Below, in pieces: positions 5,633 through 12,902 of a stretch of DNA of 21,097 nt. Source of the stretch: Archaeoglobaceae archaeon. Its GTDB lineage: Archaea > Halobacteriota > Archaeoglobi > Archaeoglobales > Archaeoglobaceae. The notes under the pieces were generated by a model, which was given only the letters and a program-made list of their open reading frames with translations, made no database searches and was not told the origin of the DNA. Location of the stretch: the NCBI GenBank assembly GCA_027066965.1, contig JAMOMT010000194.1, forward strand, positions 1-21,097. The letters run 5' to 3'. Position 1 is the stretch's first letter; every line of letters begins with the position of its first letter. The position numbers and the translations under genes are program-made.

Positions 5633-7732
5633 ATGTCAAATGATGAAAAGCCAAGAATTGGTGTTTACATCTGCCATTGTGGAGAGAACATCGCTGGAGC
5701 TGTTGACGTAAAGGCAGTGGCGGAGTTTGCGAAAACTCTGCCGGATGTCGTGGTGGTCAGGGACTATCTCTTCATGTGTTCCGACCCAGGACAGGAGCTC
5801 ATAAAACAGGACATCAGGGACGGACTTGTAAACAGGGTCGTCGTTGCAGCCTGTACGCCGAGAACACATGAGCCGATTTTCAGGAAAGCTTGTGAGGATG
5901 CCGGACTGAACAAGTATTACTTCGAGATGGCAAACATAAGAGACCAGTGCTCCTGGGCACACTGGCACGAGAAGGAGAAGGCAACTGAGAAAGCCAAGGC
6001 GATAGTGGCTGCTGCGGTTGCGAAAGCGAGATTACTCGAGCCTCTTGAGGACAGGTACATAGAACTCACGAAAGAAGTGATGGTAATTGGAGGAGGCATA
6101 GCTGGGATCTTCGCGGCACTCGACCTTGCGAACGCAGGCTTTAAAGTTCACCTCGTCGAGAAGAGTCCAAGCATTGGAGGAAACATGGCAAAGCTCGATA
6201 AGACGTTCCCGACTAACGACTGTTCTGCCTGTATTCTTACGCCTTTGATGGTTGAAGTTGCGAACCACCCGAACATAAATCTGCTCACTTACAGCGAGGT
6301 AGAGAGTGTAGAAGGCTCGGTAGGTAACTTCAAGGTCAAGGTGAGGAAGAAGCAGACGTACGTTGACTGGGACAAGTGCACTGGGTGTGGAGCTTGCTTG
6401 GACGTCTGTCCACCAAAAGCAAGAGTGCCAGACGAGTTCAACGAGGGAATGAGTTTGAGGGGAGCGATATACATCCCGTTCCCACAGGCGGTTCCCAAGA
6501 AAGCGGTAGTGGACATGGACGCTTGCATAAAGTGCGGTGGAAGGGACTTCTCTGGCAAGGAGCCGAGGCTTAGCAAGTCTGGAAAACCAATTCTCGCACC
6601 TTGTGAGAAAGTCTGTCCAACTGGTGCAGCTGACAGAACACCTTATAGGGATCCGAACGGAGAGCTGGTAGAGCTTAACGTTGGTGCTATAATCGTTGCA
6701 ACAGGCTACAAGGTCATGGACAAGCACCACTTCAAGGAGTTCGCTCCCGAGCATCCGAATGTCATAACTGCCATGCAGATGGAGAGGTTGATATCTGCAA
6801 CCGGCCCGTCGGAGGGCAAGCTGATAAAGCCTTCCGAAATTCCGAAGCTGCTTGAGGCGAAGAAGAAGGGAGAGAAGGTCGAGGTCGAGAAGCCTCACAC
6901 GATCACGTTCATTTCCTGCGTCGGTTCGAGGGACAACAGATACCACACCTACTGTTCGAGGGTCTGCTGCATGTACATGCTTAAGCAGGCTATGATTCTC
7001 AAGGAAAAATACCCCGATTTAGACATATACATATTCTTCATAGATGTCAGAACTCCGGGTAAGGACTTCGACGAGTACTACATGAGGTGTAGGCAGCTAG
7101 GCATAAAGATAATAAAGGGAAGGGCTGGAGGAATACAGCCTCTTCCAGACGACAGGTTACTCGTTAAAGGCTACGACGCTGAGATTGGAAAGCCAGTCGA
7201 GGTAGTTACGGACATAGCCGTTCTCGCAACCGCAATAGAGCCAAATCCGACGCTCAAGGAGCTCGCGAGAACTCTCGGAATAAACGTTGGGGCAGAAGGG
7301 TTCCTCAAGGAGAGGCACACCAAGCTCTATCCCGTTGACACCATGACTGAAGGTATATTTATAGCAGGCTGCGCTCAGGGGCCGAAGGACATACCAGACT
7401 CTGTAGCTCAGGCAAAGGCTGCTGCTGCATCGGCAATGTCTCTCCTCGATCCAGGAAAGATGACAGTCGAGCCCCTCATTTCCGAGGTTAACAAGGAGAA
7501 GTGCACGGGCTGCGGGATATGCGTACCTCTCTGTCCGTATGGAGCAATATCTCTCGTCGAGTGCGAGGACGGTAAGAAGAAGTCAGAGATCAACCCGGCA
7601 CTGTGCAAGGGATGCGGAGTCTGCACAGCTGCCTGTCCGAGTAAAGCCATAACGCTGCACGGCTTCACGTACGATCAGGTTCTCGCCCAGATAAAGACGA
7701 TAGCGAGGTGGCCGGAGATTCCGGCTGAATAA
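5633..7732 (+). CDS. hdrA: CoB-CoM-type heterodisulfide reductase subunit A (FAD, iron-sulfur)
   Basis: Electron-bifurcating flavoprotein of the cytoplasmic HdrABC-MvhADG complex, which splits electrons from H2 between ferredoxin and a disulfide. The 699-residue protein has an N-terminal HdrA domain (HCGENIAG, MCSDPGQE, ACTPRTHE), an FAD-binding GGGIAG at 153-158, and the HdrA signature TNDCSAC at 194-200. Ferredoxin clusters are C249/252/255/259, an irregular C298/C301...C324/C328, and C624/627/630/634 with C658/661/664/668 at the C-terminus. Additional conserved cysteines are C429, C441, C445 and C446. There is no selenocysteine position. The start ATG follows GGAGGG by 6 bases. It is the first gene of the operon, with hdrC 24 bases downstream. 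In a non-methanogen the disulfide partner may not be CoM-S-S-CoB. Confidence 0.95.
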   Translation: MSNDEKPRIGVYICHCGENIAGAVDVKAVAEFAKTLPDVVVVRDYLFMCSDPGQELIKQDIRDGLVNRVVVAACTPRTHEPIFRKACEDAGLNKYYFEMANIRDQCSWAHWHEKEKATEKAKAIVAAAVAKARLLEPLEDRYIELTKEVMVIGGGIAGIFAALDLANAGFKVHLVEKSPSIGGNMAKLDKTFPTNDCSACILTPLMVEVANHPNINLLTYSEVESVEGSVGNFKVKVRKKQTYVDWDKCTGCGACLDVCPPKARVPDEFNEGMSLRGAIYIPFPQAVPKKAVVDMDACIKCGGRDFSGKEPRLSKSGKPILAPCEKVCPTGAADRTPYRDPNGELVELNVGAIIVATGYKVMDKHHFKEFAPEHPNVITAMQMERLISATGPSEGKLIKPSEIPKLLEAKKKGEKVEVEKPHTITFISCVGSRDNRYHTYCSRVCCMYMLKQAMILKEKYPDLDIYIFFIDVRTPGKDFDEYYMRCRQLGIKIIKGRAGGIQPLPDDRLLVKGYDAEIGKPVEVVTDIAVLATAIEPNPTLKELARTLGINVGAEGFLKERHTKLYPVDTMTEGIFIAGCAQGPKDIPDSVAQAKAAAASAMSLLDPGKMTVEPLISEVNKEKCTGCGICVPLCPYGAISLVECEDGKKKSEINPALCKGCGVCTAACPSKAITLHGFTYDQVLAQIKTIARWPEIPAE

Positions 7733-7756
7733 ATTTATTTTTCGGAGGTGTTCACG

Positions 7757-8323
7757 TTGATCGAGTCTGAGGAAGGAGTTCCGAATGTTCTGAATCTCTC
7801 CGAAATAGCGGAGAGGGAGAGGGAAGAGGACGAGAGGGTAGTTGAAATAGTTAGGGAGTTTGGAGCTGAAAATCTGATTTATTGCATGCAATGTGGTTCC
7901 TGCGCTGCAGTCTGCCCTCTCGCGAGAGTAGGATTTGAGTGGTACAACAAGAAGTTAATCAAAGCTCTGTTGCTTGGCATGAAGGAGGAGCTGCTCGACG
8001 ACCCAACTCCCTGGGCGTGCGTCGCTTGCAACAGGTGCACCGAGGTGTGCCCGAGGCAGGTATCGCCGTTCGAAGTTATGTTTGCAGTGAGGAGAATGAT
8101 GGTCGAGGAGTTCGCAATTCCAACTCTTGCAATAGAGGGTTTGAGAGCTCTCTATGAGTATGGACACGCTGTTTACATGACTGGTAGAGAAGCGAGGAAG
8201 AAAGTTGGACTGCCCGAGAAACCGCCTTCAACTGACTCGGACGAACAAGCTCTGAAAGACCTGAAGACGATACTGAAGAACACGAAGCTTGCCAAGCTCG
8301 GTCTGATACCTATGAACGACTGA
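7757..8323 (+). CDS. hdrC: Heterodisulfide reductase subunit C
   Basis: Iron-sulfur subunit carrying electrons between HdrA and the catalytic HdrB. The 188-residue protein has two [4Fe-4S] motifs, C43/46/49/53 (CMQCGSCAAVCP) and C88/91/94/98 (CVACNRCTEVCP), with the length and spacing of HdrC. The start is taken as TTG 7757 because GGAGGTG (7744-7750) lies exactly 6 bases before it; GTG 7748 in the same frame is inside that ribosome site and less likely. The last 40 residues are polar and end KLGLIPMND. hdrB begins 14 bases after the stop. Confidence 0.93.
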   Translation: MIESEEGVPNVLNLSEIAEREREEDERVVEIVREFGAENLIYCMQCGSCAAVCPLARVGFEWYNKKLIKALLLGMKEELLDDPTPWACVACNRCTEVCPRQVSPFEVMFAVRRMMVEEFAIPTLAIEGLRALYEYGHAVYMTGREARKKVGLPEKPPSTDSDEQALKDLKTILKNTKLAKLGLIPMND

Positions 8324-8337
8324 ACGGGGTGGTAGGT

Positions 8338-9270
8338 ATGATGGAAGCGGAAGTCGTTGAGAAAGATGCTGAGAAGAAACTCAAGTTCGGCCTGTTTCTC
8401 GGTTGTAACATTCCTTTCAACAGGCCCGACGTTGAGCAGGCAATGAGAAAAATCTTTCCGGTTTTGGGTGTCGAACTCGACGAGCTTAAAGGTCAGTCCT
8501 GCTGTCCGACCTGGGGAACTATGCCATCCATAGACATAACTGCTTGGTGTGCTGTCGCTGCGAGAAACCTCTGCTTGGGAGAGGAGAAGGGAATAGACCT
8601 CATGACAGCCTGCAACTCCTGTTACGGCAGCCTGAACGAAGCGAGACACAAGATGCTCAACAACCCCAAACTGATGAGCGATGTAAACGAGCTTTTGGCA
8701 AAGATAGGCAAGAGGTATGAGGGAAAGGCGAAGTGCAGGCATGTGGCATGGGTTCTCTACAAGGATGTTGGCTTGGAGAAGATAAAGGAGTCGATAAAGT
8801 ACACGCTCGACGACATAACGATTGCAGTTCAGCCGGGCTGCCACTTCCTCTGGCCTTCCGAGGTTTACCCCGACAAGGAAGAGGACCCGTTCAATCCTGT
8901 GGTTTTGAGGGAGCTTTGCGAGGCTCTGGGAGCTGAGGCTCCTTACTACACGAGGCTCATAGACTGCTGCGGAATGGGGGCTCTCAGAAGCACCGATCCC
9001 GAGAAGTCGTTTACTCTCGTCAAGGAGAAGCTCGAGAACATAAAGGAGGAGATAGATGCTGACCTCATAGTTACCACCTGCTCTTCCTGCCTGATTCAGC
9101 TCGATGACGCCCAGGAGAGACTTAGAAAGGAGGGTAAGCTGAACTTCTCAATACCGGTTCTCCACTACGTCCAGCTTTTGGCACTCTGCATGGGCTTTGA
9201 GCCCGAGCAGGTTGCTGGGATATGCGTAACTCCGAGGGACGAAATTATAAATAGAATAATCAAGGGGTGA
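8338..9270 (+). CDS. hdrB: Heterodisulfide reductase subunit B (CCG domain, catalytic)
   Basis: Catalytic disulfide-reducing subunit that holds two non-cubane [4Fe-4S] clusters in methanogen HdrB (family knowledge). The 310-residue protein contains two complete CCG motifs, C23...C55-C56...C92-NS-C95 and C168...C210-C211...C248-SS-C251, so both cluster sites look intact. The start chosen is ATG 8338, 5 bases after GGGGTGG (8326-8332); the adjacent ATG 8341 is possible and the upstream in-frame GTG 8329 is part of the ribosome site. Six bases separate the stop from the mvhD start codon, so the genes are co-transcribed. Confidence 0.94.
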   Translation: MMEAEVVEKDAEKKLKFGLFLGCNIPFNRPDVEQAMRKIFPVLGVELDELKGQSCCPTWGTMPSIDITAWCAVAARNLCLGEEKGIDLMTACNSCYGSLNEARHKMLNNPKLMSDVNELLAKIGKRYEGKAKCRHVAWVLYKDVGLEKIKESIKYTLDDITIAVQPGCHFLWPSEVYPDKEEDPFNPVVLRELCEALGAEAPYYTRLIDCCGMGALRSTDPEKSFTLVKEKLENIKEEIDADLIVTTCSSCLIQLDDAQERLRKEGKLNFSIPVLHYVQLLALCMGFEPEQVAGICVTPRDEIINRIIKG

Positions 9271-9276
9271 TACTCA

Positions 9277-9726
9277 ATGTCACAGGCACAGGCTGAGGTT
9301 GCGGAGAAGAAGAACGAGGAGTGGGAGCCAAACATCCTCGTAATAGCCTGCAACTGGTGTACCTATCAGGCTGCGGACATGGCTGGAAGTTTGAGGTACA
9401 GCTACCCACCAACGTGCAAGGTCGTAAGAGTTCCGTGCAGCGGCAGAGTTGAGCCGGAGTTTGTTATAGAAGCTCTCCTTAACGGAGCGGATGGTGTGCT
9501 TATAGGCGGATGCCACCCTGGCGATTGCCACTATAAGGAGGGCAACTACAAAGCTTTGAGACGTTTCGAGTGGCTCAAGAAGATAGTTGAGGAACTCGGA
9601 ATAGAACCAGAGAGAGTCAGGCTCGAGTGGATTGCTGGATCTGAGGGACTCAAGTTTGCCGAAGTGATGAAAGAATTTGACGCCACGATAAGGAAGCTCG
9701 GTCCAAACCCGCTCAAGAAAGTCTGA
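9277..9726 (+). CDS. mvhD: F420-non-reducing hydrogenase iron-sulfur subunit D (MvhD)
   Basis: Small iron-sulfur protein that links the [NiFe]-hydrogenase MvhAG to HdrA. The 149-residue sequence matches the MvhD family: IACNWCTY (C25, C28), C47, VPCSGR (C54) and GGCHPGDCHY (C79, C84) provide the cluster ligands. ATG 9277 follows AGGGGTGA at 9263-9270. It is the last gene of the hdrACB-mvhD operon; a T-rich stretch follows. Its partner subunits mvhG and mvhA are 2.2 kb downstream under a separate promoter, split off by two unrelated genes. Confidence 0.93.
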   Translation: MSQAQAEVAEKKNEEWEPNILVIACNWCTYQAADMAGSLRYSYPPTCKVVRVPCSGRVEPEFVIEALLNGADGVLIGGCHPGDCHYKEGNYKALRRFEWLKKIVEELGIEPERVRLEWIAGSEGLKFAEVMKEFDATIRKLGPNPLKKV

Positions 9727-9765
9727 TCCATTATTACTTTTTTATTCTTTAACTCGTTTATTCCT
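9727..9765 (+). terminator. T-rich terminator region after mvhD
   Basis: TTACTTTTTTATTCTTT directly after the mvhD stop, without a stable hairpin, is the usual form of an archaeal terminator. Plausible, based on position and composition. Confidence 0.4.
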
Positions 9766-9798
9766 TTCTTTCCTCACTTGGTCTACAACTTTCGCCAA

Positions 9799-9809
9799 AG
9801 TTTTTATTT
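9799..9809 (+). promoter_or_regulatory. TATA box for the M42 peptidase gene
   Basis: AGTTTTTATTT is centred about 26 bases before ATG 9830. With no ribosome site before that ATG, the message is predicted to be leaderless. Confidence 0.5.
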
Positions 9810-9829
9810 CTCGGTACTGTAGCTTCACC

Positions 9830-10876
9830 ATGGATTCTCTTGCGCTTCTCGAAAAGCTGTGCAACGCACATGGAATAAGCGGTTACGAGGACGAAGTGAG
9901 GGATTTGATAATCTCCGAGGTGGAGGAAACTGCGGACAGCGTTAAAGTTGACAGGATGGGCAACGTGATTGCCGTAAGGAAAGGAGACGAGAAAAAGGTC
10001 ATGCTCGCAGCCCACATGGACGAGATAGGCTTCATGGTCAAGCACGTGGAGGAGAAGGGCTTCCTGAGGGTAACTCCGATAGGAGGGTGGTTCTCTCAGA
10101 CGGTTCTCAACCAGAGGTGCTTTGTCCATACGAGAGATGGGAAGATTACAGGAGTTTTTGGATGCAAACCACCACACATAATGAAGGAGGACGAGAGGAA
10201 GAAGGTGATAAAGATAGAGGACATGTTCATAGATGTTGGAGCCGAGTCAAGAGAGGAAGTCGAGGAAATGGGGATAGAGATTGGCTGTCCTGTAACTCTC
10301 GACAGAGAACTCGCAAAGCTTGGCAAAAATAGGGTAACGGGAAAGGCGATAGACGACAGAGCTGGAGTGGCCGCAGTCATAGAGGCGTTCAGAAGTGCGG
10401 AGTGTGAGGCCACTCTCTACGCAGTTTTTACGGTTCAGGAGGAGGTTGGGCTCAAGGGAGCAAGGACATCGGCTTTCTCCATAAACCCTGACATGGCGAT
10501 AGCCGTTGACGTTTGCGTCGCAACGGATTTTCCTGGAGTTAACGTTAACCAGGAGATAAACCTTGGTAAGGGGCCGGCCTTGACCGTAGTAGATGCAAGT
10601 GGCAGAGGGTTGATAGCTCACAGGAGCGTGCTCAGACTGCTTAGGGAGACGGCTGAGAAAAACGAGATACCCTACCAACTCGAGGTTGGAGAAGGGGGAA
10701 CAACTGACGCAACAGCCATTCACCTGACGAGGGAAGGTATCCCGTCTGGAGTTGTCAGCATACCTGCTAGGTACATACACACCCCGGTTGAGGTCATCGA
10801 CATGAAGGACTACGAGAACACGGTAAAGCTGCTGTCTAAGAGCTTAGAAAGGTGTGAAAAATACATGAAGTTTTAA
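9830..10876 (+). CDS. M42-family aminopeptidase (TET-like)
   Basis: Cytoplasmic dinuclear-metal aminopeptidase that trims peptides; family members assemble into tetrahedral dodecamers. The 348-residue protein has all metal and catalytic residues of the family: H62 and D64 in AAHMDEIGF, the bridging D175 in AIDDRAG, E204-E205 in VQEEVG, D227 in AIAVDV and H317 in ARYIHTPVE. The length is normal. Older annotations call such proteins endoglucanase, which is not supported by the motifs. Its own leaderless promoter and convergent orientation to the AIM24 gene show it is independent of the hdr and mvh genes on either side. Confidence 0.93.
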   Translation: MDSLALLEKLCNAHGISGYEDEVRDLIISEVEETADSVKVDRMGNVIAVRKGDEKKVMLAAHMDEIGFMVKHVEEKGFLRVTPIGGWFSQTVLNQRCFVHTRDGKITGVFGCKPPHIMKEDERKKVIKIEDMFIDVGAESREEVEEMGIEIGCPVTLDRELAKLGKNRVTGKAIDDRAGVAAVIEAFRSAECEATLYAVFTVQEEVGLKGARTSAFSINPDMAIAVDVCVATDFPGVNVNQEINLGKGPALTVVDASGRGLIAHRSVLRLLRETAEKNEIPYQLEVGEGGTTDATAIHLTREGIPSGVVSIPARYIHTPVEVIDMKDYENTVKLLSKSLERCEKYMKF

Positions 10877-10946
10877 TTGAATTATTTTTAATTTTTTTAT
10901 TTTTCTTCTGTCTCTACTAATCTGCCTCCACAAAATTCTTTGTTCT
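10877..10946. terminator. Bidirectional T/A-rich terminator between convergent genes
   Basis: The 70 bases between the M42 and AIM24 stops contain TTATTTTTAATTTTTTTATTTTTC on the plus strand, enough T-tract to end the M42 transcript. The minus strand is less clearly T-rich. Confidence 0.4.
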
Positions 10947-11609
10947 TCAGTTCCTACTCCTCGGCATCAGGGAAGCGAGCCAGCCTACGAATTCCCCTAT
11001 CGACCTCGTTTGCAACCACACCTTTCCGCTTCCATAGAATTCCGCTACAAGACCCTCTCCGCTCAGAAAAGTCTCCTTCAATCCTCCAACCCTTCTTACC
11101 TGAAAGTCAAGTGTGTCCTCGAACGCGACGATGTGCCCAGTGTCAATAACAAATCCGTCCTCTACCTCTTTTTCGACTATTCCTCCGAAGGAGGATAGGA
11201 AAACATTTCCGCTACCCTCAAGGCTGAGCAGTATGAGTCCTTCGCCCGCAAAGAAAGTTTTTGCGCCACCCCATCTGTCGTTTATCTCTATGCTGTCGTC
11301 TCCAGCGAGAAAAGCACCGCTCTGGGCGAGCAGCCTTCCATCAACGTCAACTTTTACCACATCTCCTTGATACTTCGGAGCCAATCCGAGAATTGCGTTG
11401 CTCTCCACGGCTTCGTACCTGTTGATGAAGAAGGATTCTCCCCCTATTATTCTCTTCAGCCCTCCGAAAAGACCACCTCTTGCCTCTGTTCTGAGCTCAA
11501 TTCCTTTCATATAAACCATTGCTCCCGGTTCTGCCTGAATGACCTCTCCAGTCTCCATTTTCAGCTCAAGAAGGCTGTAACTCGGCTTGCATATAATTTC
11601 GAACTGCAT
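10947..11609 (-). CDS. AIM24-family protein (TIGR00266 type)
   Basis: A 220-residue all-beta protein of the AIM24/TIGR00266 family, widespread in prokaryotes and without an established biochemical role there. Family features seen are the N-terminal PSYSLLELKMETGEVIQAEPGAMVYM, the glycine-rich GGLFGGLKRIIGGESFF and the repeated beta pattern ending in FYGSGKVWLQTRS. There is no signal peptide or membrane segment. ATG 11609 has no ribosome site and a TATA-like stretch lies around 11622-11640, so a leaderless transcript is likely. It is divergent from mvhG, with 289 bases between the starts. Nothing in the sequence ties it to hydrogen metabolism. Confidence 0.9.
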   Translation of the reverse strand: MQFEIICKPSYSLLELKMETGEVIQAEPGAMVYMKGIELRTEARGGLFGGLKRIIGGESFFINRYEAVESNAILGLAPKYQGDVVKVDVDGRLLAQSGAFLAGDDSIEINDRWGGAKTFFAGEGLILLSLEGSGNVFLSSFGGIVEKEVEDGFVIDTGHIVAFEDTLDFQVRRVGGLKETFLSGEGLVAEFYGSGKVWLQTRSIGEFVGWLASLMPRSRN

Positions 11610-11806
11610 ACTGGATTTAGGAATTAAAAATACAATAACTTTTCTAATCTAACTGCATTTGTTTTTCTTCTTTTCTCCTTTTTGACTCTTTTGGGTGTTA
11701 CTATTCTACTATTTAATGTTAATTTAGTTGAACTTTATTCAATTTTAGTATTAATAAATGTTACTTGAATACATTATAAGGCATAAAGCGTCAAAAAGCT
11801 GTAATC

Positions 11807-11832
11807 CTTAGGAAATATCCGCAAAATATTTA
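11807..11832 (+). promoter_or_regulatory. mvhG promoter: CTTAGG...ATCCG element followed by TATA box
   Basis: CTTAGGAAATATCCG (11807-11821) abuts AAAATATTTAT (about 11823-11832), a TATA box predicting transcription from about 11853 and a leader of about 46 bases. The CTTAGG...ATCCG word also occurs upstream of hdrA. Its position just upstream of the TATA box would suit an activator or the BRE region. Confidence 0.5.
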
Positions 11833-11898
11833 TTGTTGCAAAGTCAACCTGCAAAAAGTGGAGAGTGTAAACTTAATTAGGCTAAAAGGGGTGATTTC

Positions 11899-12888
11899 AT
11901 GAAATTTGCATACCTGCTTGTTGGTGGATGTGGTGGCTGTGACATGGCTATTGTTGACCTTTCAGAAAAACTCGTTGACGCACTTGAGCACCTTGAGGTC
12001 GTCTTCTGGGCTCCGACAGTGGCTGACGTGAAGTACAAAGACCTCGAAGCTATGCCCGACAACTCGATAGACCTTGGATTCGTGTCGGGAATGGTCAGGA
12101 ACAAGGAAAACGAGCACCTTGTTAAGGTGATGAGGCAGAAGTGCAAGATCCTCGTGGCTTATGGAATATGCGCTGCTCTTGGCGGAATTCCGGGAATGGC
12201 GAACCTACACACCAAGGAGGAACTTCTCGAGAACGCGTACATAAAGAGCCCGAGCGTCGACAACCCGGATAACGTGCTCCCCTCTCCAGAATCAGAGGTT
12301 AACGGTTACAAGCTCACTCTTCCAGAGCTCCTCGATTATGTTAAACCCGTCAGTGCCGTCGTTGACGTTGACTACTTCGTTGGTGGATGCCCGCCCCATC
12401 ACGAGCATGTTGCGAGGATAGTGGAGGCGATAGTAAGCGGTAACTTGCCTCCAAAAGGTTCGTGGATAACCGACGGCTCTTCTGTTTGCGACAAGTGTCC
12501 GAGAAATCCTGCCCTCAAGGGGAAGACGAGGAGCTTCATAAGCGAGGTAAAGAGGATGCACGAGGGGGTTGTGGACGAGGAAGAGTGCCTCCTTCAGCAG
12601 GGATACCTTTGCCTTGGGCCGGTAACTCAGGGGGACTGCGGAGCTCTCTGCCCGAAGGTTGGAATAAGGTGTGCTGGTTGTGGAGGGCCGATACCTCCGA
12701 CGACCGACTTCGGTTTGAGAGCTGTTAGTGCGATAACATCGCTCTTCGAGAACGAAAAGGTTGCGAGACAGGCTCTGGAGAAGTATCCTGTCTTTGCAAA
12801 GCTTCTCTACCGCTACGGCCTGCCAGGATCGAAGCTTGGAGAGAAAGTTGAGATTTTGAAGAAAAGGGAAGTTGAAGCCAAACACTGA
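11899..12888 (+). CDS. mvhG: F420-non-reducing [NiFe]-hydrogenase small subunit (MvhG)
   Basis: Small subunit of the group 3c [NiFe]-hydrogenase; it relays electrons through [4Fe-4S] clusters from the active site toward MvhD/HdrA. The 329-residue protein begins with the proximal-cluster motif GGCGGCD (C11, C14). Further cluster ligands are suggested by YGICAALGG, VGGCPPHHEHV and the cysteine-rich segments CDKCP, GYLCLGPVTQGDCGALCPKVGIRCAGCGGPIPP. There is no twin-arginine signal, consistent with a cytoplasmic enzyme. ATG 11899 follows AAGGGGTGAT. mvhA begins 14 bases after the stop. Confidence 0.94.
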   Translation: MKFAYLLVGGCGGCDMAIVDLSEKLVDALEHLEVVFWAPTVADVKYKDLEAMPDNSIDLGFVSGMVRNKENEHLVKVMRQKCKILVAYGICAALGGIPGMANLHTKEELLENAYIKSPSVDNPDNVLPSPESEVNGYKLTLPELLDYVKPVSAVVDVDYFVGGCPPHHEHVARIVEAIVSGNLPPKGSWITDGSSVCDKCPRNPALKGKTRSFISEVKRMHEGVVDEEECLLQQGYLCLGPVTQGDCGALCPKVGIRCAGCGGPIPPTTDFGLRAVSAITSLFENEKVARQALEKYPVFAKLLYRYGLPGSKLGEKVEILKKREVEAKH

Positions 12889-12902
12889 GGAGGTGTATTT
12901 CG

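Noticed and set aside
6032..6946. Minus-strand open frame (304 codons) opposite hdrA
   Set aside because: Antisense shadow of hdrA; no ribosome site, promoter or family resemblance.
9830..10876. Endoglucanase annotation for the M42 protein
   Set aside because: The sequence has the full dinuclear metallopeptidase ligand set and no glycoside hydrolase motif.
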